Below are positions 33,799 through 42,475 of a DNA stretch of 64,000 bases, piece by piece. A model generated the notes under the pieces. It saw only the letters and a list, made by a program, of their open reading frames with translations. It was not told the origin of the DNA and did not search any database. The first letter of the stretch is position 1; each line of letters starts with the position of its first letter. The stretch spans positions 1 through 64,000 of the forward strand of contig NZ_BDAG01000018.1 in the NCBI RefSeq assembly GCF_002091715.1, given 5' to 3'. This stretch comes from Pseudomonas migulae NBRC 103157 (lineage in GTDB: Bacteria > Pseudomonadota > Gammaproteobacteria > Pseudomonadales > Pseudomonadaceae). Made by a program: the position numbers and the translations under genes.

Positions 33799-36279
33799 TT
33801 GCGCAACGCCATCTTTCGCACTCGCTCTGCCTTGCGACCGCTGGCCCTGGCCCTTCCGGTCGCATTGCTCAGCCTTGCTTCGACGCAGGCCCACGCCGAA
33901 ACATCCGCCGCCAGTGAACAGTCAGGCAGCCACACGCGTTATTACGCAATCGCTGCCGGTTCGCTGGTGAGCGTACTGAACAGCTTCGCCGAACAGGCGG
34001 GGATTTTCCTCGCCGGGCATAACGATCTGGCCAGTGATAAACGCAGCCCCGGCCTTGATGGCGAGTTCACCGAGCTGCAGGGGTTGCAGCAACTGCTACA
34101 GGGCAGCGGCTTGCAGGCCCAGCCTCAGGGCGATCGTGGTTACGTGCTCAAAGCTGTCCCGGAGGGTCCTCTGGAACTGGGCGCCACCAACATTTCCGGT
34201 CAGGCGCTGGGCGCTATCACCGAAGACACCCACGCCTACACCACCGGGTCGACCGCTTCAGCCACCGGCCTGCCACTGTCCCTGCGGGAAACGCCACAGT
34301 CGGTGACGGTCATCACCCGCCAGCAACTGGACGATCAGGGCTCCACCAGCATCGCCGATGCCCTGCGTCGCGTGCCCGGTATCAGCGTGCAGAACTACGA
34401 CAGCGAACGCTGGGAGTTTTCCAGTCGTGGCCTGCCGATCACCAACTTCCAGTACGACGGCGTCAACACCGACTACGACGGCGTCTACGATTACGGCACC
34501 ACCAGCACCGACATGGTGACCTTCGACCGCGTCGAAATCATCAAGGGCGCGACCGGCCTGATGACCGGCTCGGGCGATCCATCGGCCACCGTCAACCTGA
34601 TCCGCAAACGTCCCACCAAAGCGTTCAAGGCCTCGATCACCGGCGCCGTCGGTTCCTGGGACAACTATCGCAGCACCGCCGATGTTGCCGGCCCGCTGAC
34701 CGAGAGCGGCAACCTGCGCGGACGTTTCGTCGGGGCGTATCAGGACCGCAGCGCCTACATGGACAACTACCGCAACACCCGGGACATTGCCTACGGCATC
34801 CTCGAAGCCGACCTGACGCCGGAGACCCTGCTGACCGTCGGTATCGACCAGCAGAACACCCGCTCCCGCGGCGCCAGCTGGACCGGCTTCCCGATGTACA
34901 ACAGCGACGGCTCGCGCACGCGTTTTTCCCGTTCGTTCAACCCGGCCACCGACTGGAGTCGTCGCGACTTCACCAACCAGACGCTCTTCGCCTCGGTGGA
35001 GCAGCAACTGGCCAACGACTGGAAACTCAAGGTCAGCTACGATCGCAGACACCGCCAGCACGACACCTTCCTCGCCTCGGCCAGCGGCGGTAACCCGGAC
35101 CCGGTCAGCGGCAACGGCATGTTCATGTACATGGGCCAGTTCAAGGGCGATCAGGTGCAGGACAACCTCGACGTCAACTTCACCGGCCCGTTCCGCCTGC
35201 TCGGTCGCGAGCACGAGTTGATCGCCGGTTTCATGTCGATGAACACCCGTCAGGACATCCCGGTGCAGGGGTCTGTCTACCCGCCCGTCGACGGCAGCAT
35301 CTACGACTGGCGCGGCGAGTTCCCGAAACCGGACATCGCCAAGGTGGGCGACAACGACATCGTCCAGCGCCAGACCGGTGCCTACCTCGCCACGCGACTC
35401 AAACCCACCGACAACCTGGCGGTCATCCTCGGCACCCGCGTGAGTCAGTTCAAGGCCAACGATGACCTGGCCTACAGCGACCCGAACACCCCGGACCTGC
35501 ACGACAGCTACCACCAGACCGGCGTGGCCACACCGTACGCCGGACTGGTTTATGACCTCGATGACACGTACTCGGTGTACACCAGCTACACCAGCATTTA
35601 TCAGCCGCAGATGAGCAAGGATGCCCAGCGCAAGTTGCTCGACCCGGTAGAAGGCGACAGCTACGAAGCGGGGATCAAGGCCGAATACTTTGGCGGCCGT
35701 CTGAACGCCAGTTTCGCCGTGTTCCGTATCGAGCAGGACAACCTGGCCGAGTACGTCAGCGGCGTCGATAGCGAGTCGGTGTACCGTGCGGTGCAAGGCG
35801 CGACCACCCAAGGCTTTGAGCTCGAACTGGCCGGCGAAGTGATGGACGGCTGGAACCTGTCGGCCGGCTACAGCTACAACCACACCCGCGATGCCAAGGG
35901 CGATCACGTCTACGGTTCGATCCTGCAAACCACCGCACCGGAACAAGTGGTTCGGGTGTTCAGCACTTATCGCCTGTCGGGCGCGCTGGAAAAACTTACT
36001 GTCGGTGGCGGCGTGAACTGGCAGAGCGAATTCTTCGGCAACGTGTTCCAGCCCAACCCCAATGACACGGTCAACTTCGGCCAGTCCTCGACGATCACCC
36101 AGCAAAGCTACGCCCTGGTGGACGTCATGGCGCGCTACCGCTTCAACGATCACTTGAGCACGACGCTGAACGTGAAGAACCTCTTCGACAAGACCTATTA
36201 CACCGGGCTCGGCAACTTCGGCACTGGGTTCTATGGCGAACCGCGCAGCCTGCAACTGACGACCCGCTGGGATTTCTGA
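33799..36279 (+). CDS. TonB-dependent siderophore receptor with signalling domain (receptor A)
   Basis: Outer-membrane receptor of 826 residues, FpvA/FoxA/FiuA-like. Signal peptide ends THAHA-like at QAHA. An STN signalling domain (residues about 45-115, SLVSVLNSFAEQAGIFLAGH) talks to FecR. A plug domain follows with RETPQSVTVITRQQLDDQG and VEIIKGATGLMTGSGDPSAT, then a 22-strand barrel ending in the aromatic residue of TTRWDF. The start is taken as TTG at 33799: it has AGGGA 8 bases upstream and aligns with receptor B's ATG; an in-frame TTG at 33766 is the alternative. The ligand is probably a hydroxamate-type xenosiderophore, but this is not shown. Confidence 0.92.
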   Translation: MRNAIFRTRSALRPLALALPVALLSLASTQAHAETSAASEQSGSHTRYYAIAAGSLVSVLNSFAEQAGIFLAGHNDLASDKRSPGLDGEFTELQGLQQLLQGSGLQAQPQGDRGYVLKAVPEGPLELGATNISGQALGAITEDTHAYTTGSTASATGLPLSLRETPQSVTVITRQQLDDQGSTSIADALRRVPGISVQNYDSERWEFSSRGLPITNFQYDGVNTDYDGVYDYGTTSTDMVTFDRVEIIKGATGLMTGSGDPSATVNLIRKRPTKAFKASITGAVGSWDNYRSTADVAGPLTESGNLRGRFVGAYQDRSAYMDNYRNTRDIAYGILEADLTPETLLTVGIDQQNTRSRGASWTGFPMYNSDGSRTRFSRSFNPATDWSRRDFTNQTLFASVEQQLANDWKLKVSYDRRHRQHDTFLASASGGNPDPVSGNGMFMYMGQFKGDQVQDNLDVNFTGPFRLLGREHELIAGFMSMNTRQDIPVQGSVYPPVDGSIYDWRGEFPKPDIAKVGDNDIVQRQTGAYLATRLKPTDNLAVILGTRVSQFKANDDLAYSDPNTPDLHDSYHQTGVATPYAGLVYDLDDTYSVYTSYTSIYQPQMSKDAQRKLLDPVEGDSYEAGIKAEYFGGRLNASFAVFRIEQDNLAEYVSGVDSESVYRAVQGATTQGFELELAGEVMDGWNLSAGYSYNHTRDAKGDHVYGSILQTTAPEQVVRVFSTYRLSGALEKLTVGGGVNWQSEFFGNVFQPNPNDTVNFGQSSTITQQSYALVDVMARYRFNDHLSTTLNVKNLFDKTYYTGLGNFGTGFYGEPRSLQLTTRWDF

Positions 36280-36372
36280 CCGACGATTTGGCGATCTACG
36301 GTACTCCCGCGAGCCCCTGGGCTGGCTACGCTGAAAGTTCAGCATCGGCCACCCGCCTACAGGAGCACCGTC

Positions 36373-36876
36373 ATGCAACGCGTTCAAAAACTCACACCCT
36401 GCCTGTGGTTCGACCATCAGGCCGAAGAGGCCGCGAAGTATTACTGCGCGATCTTCGATCATTCAAAAATCACCGCCATCACCCACTACGGCAAGGCCGG
36501 CCAGGAAGTCCACGGTCAACCTGAAGGCTCGGTCCTGACGGTCAGTTTCGAACTCGACGGGCAAAGCTTCACGGGCCTCAACGGTGGCCCGACCTTCACG
36601 TTCAACGAAGCGATTTCGTTTCAGGTCAATTGCCAGACCCAGGAAGAAGTCGACCATTTCTGGGGGCGCCTGTCGGCGGGCGGCCCTGTCGAGGCCCAGC
36701 AATGTGGCTGGGTCAAGGACAAGTTCGGCGTGTCGTGGCAGATCGTGCCCATCGCGCTGATGGACATGCTGAAAAGCCCCGACACGGTGAAATCCCAGCG
36801 CGCCATGGCCGCGATGATGCAGATGAAAAAACTCGACATCGCGGCGCTGCAACGAGCCTTTGACGGCGAGAGCTAA
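36373..36876 (+). CDS. PhnB/3-dmu-9_3-mt-like VOC-fold protein
   Basis: Protein of 167 residues of the family often annotated 3-demethylubiquinone-9 3-methyltransferase, though real function is unknown. It begins VQKLTPCLWFDHQAEEAAKYYCAIF (split: LTPCLWFDHQAEEA, then KYYCAIF), followed by LTVSFELDGQSFTGLNGG, and SFQVNCQTQEEVDHFWGRLS with GVSWQIVP near residue 125, all hallmarks. AGGAG lies 9 bases before ATG. It precedes an araC gene by 35 bp on the same strand and is probably co-transcribed. Confidence 0.83.
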   Translation: MQRVQKLTPCLWFDHQAEEAAKYYCAIFDHSKITAITHYGKAGQEVHGQPEGSVLTVSFELDGQSFTGLNGGPTFTFNEAISFQVNCQTQEEVDHFWGRLSAGGPVEAQQCGWVKDKFGVSWQIVPIALMDMLKSPDTVKSQRAMAAMMQMKKLDIAALQRAFDGES

Positions 36877-36911
36877 TACACTCTGACGCTGACCTGCCGA
36901 GGACACCGACG

Positions 36912-37745
36912 ATGAAGCCCACCGCTGCCAAAGACGCTGACAAGGCCCCGCGCTTCTGGCGCGATGACGCCCTGCCCTTCATCGAAGCCCGCTCCATCGC
37001 CGACGGCCGTGAGGTCTGTTACACCCGGCATGCTCACGAGCATTTTTCCATCGGTGCGATTACCGCCGGGCGCAGTACCTATATCCACGAACAATCGGCG
37101 TTTGAGGTCAGCGCCGGCACGGTGGTGCTGATGAATCCCGGCGATGTCCACGCCTGCAACCCGATCGACGACCAACCGTGGTCGTATTTGATGTTGTATG
37201 TCGATACGCCGTGGCTCACCGATTTGCAGCATCAGCTCGGTTTCAGCAGCGACCTGGCGTTTCGGCGGTTTTCCACCACCCACACGGATGACGCCAGCCT
37301 GTTTGCCGGCCTGAAGGGGCTGTATGAGGTGTTGGTCGACACTGAGCAAGATGTGCTGGGCAAACACAGCGCCGCGGTCGAGTTTTTCACCGAGGTGCAG
37401 CAACGGCTCAACCCCGGCGATCAACCGCTGCGCGAGCCCAATTTCAAACTGGAACGCGCGGCGGATTACATCCGCGACCACTGCACGCAACTGCTCAAGC
37501 TCGAAGACATTTGCGAAGCCGCGCAACTGTCGCCGTCGTACCTGATCCGCGCCTTCAAACAGCATTACGGCATGACGCCCCACGCCTTTCTGGTCAATCG
37601 GCGCATCCAGTTCGCCCAGGATCGACTGCGCAGCGGCCAGCTGATCGCCGACGTGGCACTGGAAGCGGGGTTTGCCGATCAGGCGCATTTTCAGCGGGTG
37701 TTCAAACAGCATTTGGCGGCTACGCCGGGGCAGTATCGTGGTTGA
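36912..37745 (+). CDS. AraC-family regulator with cupin sensor (LysE-linked)
   Basis: Regulator of 277 residues. An N-terminal AraC-type cupin (residues about 35-110: RHAHEHFSIGAITAGRSTYI, GTVVLMNPGDVHACNPIDD) is followed by two HTH units, LEDICEAAQLSPSYLIRAFK and IADVALEAGFADQAHFQRVF, then the family ending HLAATPGQYR. It converges with a LysE-type exporter gene 66 bp away; AraC-LysE pairs of this type are common, the regulator sensing the exported amino acid. The substrate is unknown. Confidence 0.88.
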   Translation: MKPTAAKDADKAPRFWRDDALPFIEARSIADGREVCYTRHAHEHFSIGAITAGRSTYIHEQSAFEVSAGTVVLMNPGDVHACNPIDDQPWSYLMLYVDTPWLTDLQHQLGFSSDLAFRRFSTTHTDDASLFAGLKGLYEVLVDTEQDVLGKHSAAVEFFTEVQQRLNPGDQPLREPNFKLERAADYIRDHCTQLLKLEDICEAAQLSPSYLIRAFKQHYGMTPHAFLVNRRIQFAQDRLRSGQLIADVALEAGFADQAHFQRVFKQHLAATPGQYRG

Positions 37746-37811
37746 GGCGAGCACATATTTCCTGCGGCTAACAAGCCACTGTGGCCAGCACAAAACCCTG
37801 TCAGCATCCCG

Positions 37812-38399
37812 CTAAGGCAGTAGCAGATAAACCGCACTCACCGCCAGCAACGCCGCCATGATCCGGTTGAACAATCGCATCCCCGCCGGGTTGTTCAGGT
37901 AACCGCGCAAAAAGGTCCCGGCGTACGCCCAGCAGCCGACGGACAGGTAGCAGATCACCAGATACACCGCAGCGAACTCCCAGACCAGCCGCGCCTCGCC
38001 ATCCGCGACAAACGCTCCCATGCCCGCCACGCAGGCCAGCCAGGCTTTCGGGTTGAGCCATTGCATCACCGCGCCGTACAACATCGACGGTGCCCGTGCC
38101 GAATCCTTGGCATCGAGCTGACCGTTATCCGCCGCCAGTTTCCACGCCATGAACAACAGAAACGCCACGCCGGCCAGTTGCACCACCCGCGTCAGCGCTG
38201 GCCATAGCTGCAACACCTCGTGCAGTCCCAGCCCCATCAGCACCAGCAACAACACAAAACCCAGCGTCGCCCCGGCCACGTGGCGTTGACTGGCGCGAAA
38301 ACCGAACTGCGCGCCGGAACTCAACGCCACAATGTTTACCGGCCCCGGCGTGATCGATGCCACCAGCGCAAACGCTGCCATCGAAATAATCAGACTCAT
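37812..38399 (-). CDS. LysE-family amino-acid exporter
   Basis: Inner-membrane exporter of 195 residues with about six spans. The family hallmark is at the start: AFALVASITPGPVNIVALSS and GFRASQRHVAGATLGF. GAVMQWLNPKAWLACVAGMG contains the conserved NPK. Such proteins expel amino acids or analogues such as homoserine lactone or threonine. It converges with the AraC gene, its likely regulator; its own promoter faces the 220-bp gap that holds a hybrid REPIN. Confidence 0.87.
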   Translation of the reverse strand: MSLIISMAAFALVASITPGPVNIVALSSGAQFGFRASQRHVAGATLGFVLLLVLMGLGLHEVLQLWPALTRVVQLAGVAFLLFMAWKLAADNGQLDAKDSARAPSMLYGAVMQWLNPKAWLACVAGMGAFVADGEARLVWEFAAVYLVICYLSVGCWAYAGTFLRGYLNNPAGMRLFNRIMAALLAVSAVYLLLP

Positions 38400-38506
38400 T
38401 GCGTACCTTCTTCAATTCAGTTGAACCAGCGCTCAAGGTAAAGAGCGCTCTGGCCCGCGTATTGAAGAAAACTACCCACTGACGGGGATGGTTAAACACT
38501 GCCCCT

Positions 38507-38607
38507 TGTGGGACCGGGCCTGCCCGCCATGAGCCTGAGGGCGACGCGATTAATCAGGAAGTTCGCGTTATCGTTAACGTTTATCGCAAGCAAGCTCGCT
38601 CCTACAG
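38507..38607. repeat. Degenerate hybrid REPIN
   Basis: The left arm resembles the GTGGGAGCGGGC class (TGTGGGACCGGGCCTGCCCG), the right arm the TAGGAGCGAGC class (CGCAAGCAAGCTCGCTCCTA). It ends 14 bases before the MocR stop. Nothing else is seen in 38400-38620. Confidence 0.6.
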
Positions 38608-38620
38608 GAGGTTGTGGTTC

Positions 38621-39967
38621 TCAGGAGTACGCGCCGACCACCCGCTTCACTTTGATCAAGGCTTGTCGAAGCGAATCCATGTCCACCGACCCCAACGCCA
38701 ACCGGATCGCATGCGGTACGTGGACAGAGGTCGCAAAAGGTTCGGCGGTGGAGACGGCGACTTGCTCGTGCATCAACTCGACCGCAATCTGGTCCGCTCT
38801 GGCATCTTCCGCCAGCGGTAACCAGAGAAAGTACGAAGAGGGATGTGTCATGCAGCGCAGCCCTTTGAGCAGCTCGGCGGCCATGGCTTGGCGGGCCTGC
38901 GCGTCCGCGCGCTTTTGCGCTTCCAGTTGGCTGACGGTTCCATCGTCGAGCCATGCGCAGGCAATCGCCGTCATCACGCCGGGGGTATTCCAGGTGGTTG
39001 CCCTGATTGCACGCTCCAGCGCCGGCATTTTCTCGACTGGGGCGGCAACGAAACCGACGCGCAGTCCCGTGGCGACATTCTTGGAGAATCCGGACACGTA
39101 GACGGTCCGTTCCGGCGCCAATTCAGCTAGCGGTGCCGGAGCGTCTTCGACCAGGAAGGCGTAGGCGGCGTCTTCAATGATCAACAGATCATGCTGGCGC
39201 GCAATCGACACGAACTGGTTGCGCCATTGCGCATCCATCACCCAGCCCAGAGGATTGTGCAGCGTCGGCATGGTGTAGACAGCCCGCACCGACCGGCGCC
39301 GGCAAAGCGCTTGCAACGCTTCGAGATCAGGCCCGGTCTCCGTGGCGGGAATGGGCACGATTTCCAGGTGCAGCGATTCAGCCAGCACCTTGAAACCGGT
39401 GTAGGTCAACGCATCCGCCGCGATCACATCACCCGGTTTGAGCAGCGCCATCATCGTCACCGCCAATCCGTGCTGGGCACCACTGACGATCAACACCTGT
39501 TCGGCCTGCACGCTCAACCCGCGTGAAGCCAGATGATTGGCGATCGACGCCCGTTCATGCAGGCGCCCGGCATGGGGCTGATAGCGCAGATGGGATTCGA
39601 GGTCGCCGGATAACGCGAGCTGACGCAGGGCCGTGCGCAACAGGTCGGCCTGACCGGGTAATGACGGGTAGTTGAAGTTGAGATCGGCCATGCCCACGGC
39701 AACCACGTGCTGGCTGACGCCCTGACCGGGCGGGAGCGATGTCTCCCTGACGAACGTGCCCCGCCCCGTTTCACCACTGACCAGCCCCATCGCCTCAAGC
39801 TCTGCGTAAACACGGCTGGCGGTGACCAGCGCCAACCCGTGCTCAGCGGCGAGCTGCCGATGGGTGGGCAGGCGCGTACCGGGCGGCAACTGTCCTGAAC
39901 GGATGTCTGCGGCAAAAGTGTCGACCAGCGACTTGTAGCGCAAGCGAGGCATAGAGGATGTATCCAT
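38621..39967 (-). CDS. MocR-type GntR/aminotransferase fusion regulator
   Basis: PLP-dependent transcription factor of 448 residues. A GntR winged helix (residues 1-75, LPPGTRLPTHRQLAAEHGLA, TASRVYAELEAMGLVSG) is fused to a class I aminotransferase-like domain. The latter has SGAQHGLAVTMMALLKPGD, MPTLHNPLGWVMD, LIIEDAAYAFLVED and the PLP-binding lysine in VYVSGFSKNVATGLRVGF. Many MocR proteins use PLP as an effector. It is divergent from an EamA-type exporter gene (83-bp gap), a common pair, suggesting it controls that transporter. The residues for PLP binding look complete. Confidence 0.9.
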   Translation of the reverse strand: MDTSSMPRLRYKSLVDTFAADIRSGQLPPGTRLPTHRQLAAEHGLALVTASRVYAELEAMGLVSGETGRGTFVRETSLPPGQGVSQHVVAVGMADLNFNYPSLPGQADLLRTALRQLALSGDLESHLRYQPHAGRLHERASIANHLASRGLSVQAEQVLIVSGAQHGLAVTMMALLKPGDVIAADALTYTGFKVLAESLHLEIVPIPATETGPDLEALQALCRRRSVRAVYTMPTLHNPLGWVMDAQWRNQFVSIARQHDLLIIEDAAYAFLVEDAPAPLAELAPERTVYVSGFSKNVATGLRVGFVAAPVEKMPALERAIRATTWNTPGVMTAIACAWLDDGTVSQLEAQKRADAQARQAMAAELLKGLRCMTHPSSYFLWLPLAEDARADQIAVELMHEQVAVSTAEPFATSVHVPHAIRLALGSVDMDSLRQALIKVKRVVGAYS

Positions 39968-40050
39968 GACAATTTTTTGATTGTCTTAATACTCGGCCAT
40001 ACGATGCGTTCAAGGCAACCCGCCGCATCAACCTCTGTCGAGTGACCTCA

Positions 40051-40950
40051 ATGGAACGCGTATCGAATCTGAACACCCAGCCTCGGGAAAACACCACCAG
40101 CGGCTGGCTTAACGGGCTGATCGGCGTGGTGATCTTCAGCGGCTCGCTGCCCGCCACGCGGGTCGCGGTGCTGGAGTTCGATCCGGTTTTCCTGACGGTT
40201 GCCCGAGCCACCATCGCCGGCGTGCTGGCGCTGTGCATGCTCTGGCTGTTCAAGGAAAAACGCCCGGTGCGAAGCCAGTTGCTACCGCTGATCATTGTGG
40301 CGATGGGCGTTGTGGTCGGGTTTCCGCTGTTGACGGCGCTGGCGCTGCAATACGTGACGTCGGCGCATTCGATTGTCTTCGTGGGTCTGTTGCCGCTGGC
40401 GACGGCCGTGTTTGGTGTGGTGCGCGGTGGCGAGCGGCCCCGGCCGGTGTTCTGGTTTTTCTCGATATTGGGCAGTTTGCTGGTGGTGGGATTTGCCGCG
40501 TCCCAAGGACTGACCGCCTCGCCTGAGGGCGACCTGCTGATGCTGGCGGCGATCCTGGCCTGCGGCCTCGGTTATGCCGAAGGGGCGAAGCTGTCCCGGA
40601 CACTCGGTGGCTGGCAGGTGATTTGCTGGGCGCTGGTGTTGTCACTGCCGGTGATGGCGTTGTTGAGCTTTTGGCTCACGCCCGTTTCGTTTTCGGGGAT
40701 CAGCATGCCTGCGTGGTTTAGCCTGGGTTATGTGTCGCTGTTCAGCATGTTGATCGGGTTTGTGTTCTGGTATCGCGGGCTGGCGCAGGGCGGGATTGCG
40801 GCGGTGGGGCAGTTGCAACTGTTGCAGCCTTTTTTTGGCTTGGCGCTGGCAGCGACGCTGCTGCACGAGCAGGTCAGCATTGGGATGCTGGCGGTGACTG
40901 TGGCGGTGATTCTGTGCGTGGCTGGCGCGAAGAGGTTCGCGAAGAAGTAG
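40051..40950 (+). CDS. EamA/DMT-superfamily transporter
   Basis: Inner-membrane protein of 299 residues from ATG at 40051 with ten predicted spans in two EamA halves. The first starts LNGLIGVVIFSGSLPATRVA and contains FLTVARATIAGVLAL. The second includes LLMLAAILACGLGYAEGAKL and ends LQLLQPFFGLALAATLLHEQ, the typical closing helix pair. These proteins export small metabolites or drugs. It is divergent from the MocR gene, which likely regulates it. A GTG at 40042 is an alternative start. Its 3' side runs into the REPIN array. Confidence 0.87.
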   Translation: MERVSNLNTQPRENTTSGWLNGLIGVVIFSGSLPATRVAVLEFDPVFLTVARATIAGVLALCMLWLFKEKRPVRSQLLPLIIVAMGVVVGFPLLTALALQYVTSAHSIVFVGLLPLATAVFGVVRGGERPRPVFWFFSILGSLLVVGFAASQGLTASPEGDLLMLAAILACGLGYAEGAKLSRTLGGWQVICWALVLSLPVMALLSFWLTPVSFSGISMPAWFSLGYVSLFSMLIGFVFWYRGLAQGGIAAVGQLQLLQPFFGLALAATLLHEQVSIGMLAVTVAVILCVAGAKRFAKK

Positions 40951-40999
40951 TCAATACGAGTAGAAGGCTTACTGCCGAAGACGTCATTACGGCTACTAC

Positions 41000-41673
41000 C
41001 GCTTCGCCAGCAAGCCGGCTCCTACAGATCCTCGGCGTCCACAAACCATCGGCACAATCCAATCCCGTAGGAGCCGGCTTGCTGGCGATAACGGTGGGTC
41101 AGTCGACAGATTTATCGCCTGAATGGACGCCATCGCCAGCCAGCCGGCTCCTACAGATCCTCGGCGTCCACGAACCATCGGCACAATCCAATCCCGTAGG
41201 AGCCGGCTTGCTGGCGATAGCGATGGGTCAGCCGACAGATTTATCGCCTGAATGGACGCCATCGCCAGCCAGCCGGCGCCTACAGGTCCTCGGCGTCCAC
41301 GAACCATCGGCACAATCCAATCCCGTAGGAGCCGGCTTGCTGGCGATAGCGGTGGGTCAGTCGACAGATTTATCGCCTGAATGGACGCCATCGCCAGCCA
41401 GCCGGCGCCTACAGGTCCGCGGCGCCCACAAACCATCGGCACAATCCAATCCCGTAGGAGCCGGCTTGCTGGCGATAGCGGTGGGTCAGTCGACAGATTT
41501 ATCGCCTGAATGGACGCCATCGCCAGCCAGCCGGCGCCTACAGATCCTCGGCGTCCACGAACCGTCGGCATAATCCAATCCCGTAGGAGCCGGCTTGCTG
41601 GCGATAGCGGTGGGTCAGTCGACAGATTTATCGCCTGAATGGACGCCATCGCCAGCAAGCCGGCGCCTACAGT
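41000..41673. repeat. Tandem REPIN array, five units of exactly 129 bp
   Basis: Forward REPs (GTAGGAGCCGGCTTGCTGGC) begin at 41067, 41196, 41325, 41454 and 41583, exactly 129 bp apart. Between them lie inverted REPs and two conserved spacers, one about 40 bp (CTCGGCGTCCAC region) and one about 42 bp (TCAGTCGACAGATTTATCGC). The array is capped at each end by an inverted REP with CAGCAAGCC; the four inner inverted copies read CAGCCAGCC. Units differ by only a few bases. It fills most of the 832-bp gap 40951-41782; the remaining 110 bp before the next gene show no gene. Confidence 0.96.
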
Positions 41674-41782
41674 ATTGTGGGTGTCCTTGCTAATTGCCGG
41701 AGCAGTATTAGCTGCCGACTGTACGGGTCAAGCCCCACGGCACCTGTGGTAAAAACATCGCTCTCGTTACCGGAGCCGAATC

Positions 41783-42403
41783 ATGGACCTCGCCACCCTC
41801 TCCCTCTTTCTCCCGGCCTGCTTCGCCCTGAACATGGCCCCCGGCCCGAACAACCTGCTGTCGGTCAGCAACTCGACGCGTTACGGCTATCGCACGGCGT
41901 GTGTGGCAGGGATTGGTCGGCTGCTGGCGTTCGCCGGGATGATCGCCCTCGCCTCCGCGGGGCTGGCAGTGGTGCTGCAAACCTCGGAGCTGTTGTTCTA
42001 CGGGATCAAGATTGTCGGCGCGGCTTACCTGTTCTACCTCGCGTGGCAATTGTGGCGCGCCGATCCGGGGACGGAGAACGTTGAGACCGGCGCGCCAGCG
42101 GGGATGCTGCCCCTGGCGCGACAGGAGTTTCTGGTGGCCGCCGGCAACCCGAAAGCGATTCTGATCTTCACCGCGTTCCTGCCCCAGTTCGTTGATCCGG
42201 GCGAGGCCGTGACGCCGCAATTCGCGGTGCTGGGCGCACTGTTCCTGATGCTGGAATGGATCGCCATCGGCGCCTACGCCTACATGGGCCTGCACATGCG
42301 CCGCTGGTTCGCCAAGCCGCGGGGCAAGCGGATTTTCAACCGGTGCTGCGCGGGGTTGTTGTCGGCGGCAGCTTCGGTGCTGCTGATGGCGCGTCGCGCC
42401 TGA
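41783..42403 (+). CDS. LysE/RhtB-family exporter
   Basis: Inner-membrane amino-acid exporter of 206 residues. It starts MDLATLSLFLPACFALNMAP with the hallmark MAPGPNNLLSVSNSTRYGYR, then GIKIVGAAYLFYLAWQLWR and FLVAAGNPKAILIFTAFLPQ (conserved GNPKA) and six hydrophobic spans. It is closer to RhtB than the LysE-type protein at 37812. GGAG is 8 bases ahead of ATG. The next gene, a DMT transporter, follows by 72 bp on the same strand. Confidence 0.88.
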   Translation: MDLATLSLFLPACFALNMAPGPNNLLSVSNSTRYGYRTACVAGIGRLLAFAGMIALASAGLAVVLQTSELLFYGIKIVGAAYLFYLAWQLWRADPGTENVETGAPAGMLPLARQEFLVAAGNPKAILIFTAFLPQFVDPGEAVTPQFAVLGALFLMLEWIAIGAYAYMGLHMRRWFAKPRGKRIFNRCCAGLLSAAASVLLMARRA

Positions 42404-42475
42404 TACAGGGTTTGACTGACTACCGGAGAAGTGCAGACTGGCGGGCATCCCGTCACCATGACTCGAGCCCTTCGA

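Noticed and set aside
34258..36462. 734-codon frame antisense to TonB receptor A
   Set aside because: Shadow of a firmly assigned receptor gene; composition is His/Val/Arg-rich with no motif.
40914..41658. Open frames of about 220 codons on both strands with a 43-residue repeat
   Set aside because: They are produced by the 129-bp REPIN array (a multiple of three). No ribosome site, and both strands are open, so they are not repeat proteins.
41000..41673. CRISPR-like regular spacing
   Set aside because: The spacers are conserved between units rather than unique, the repeats are REP palindromes, and no cas gene is present.
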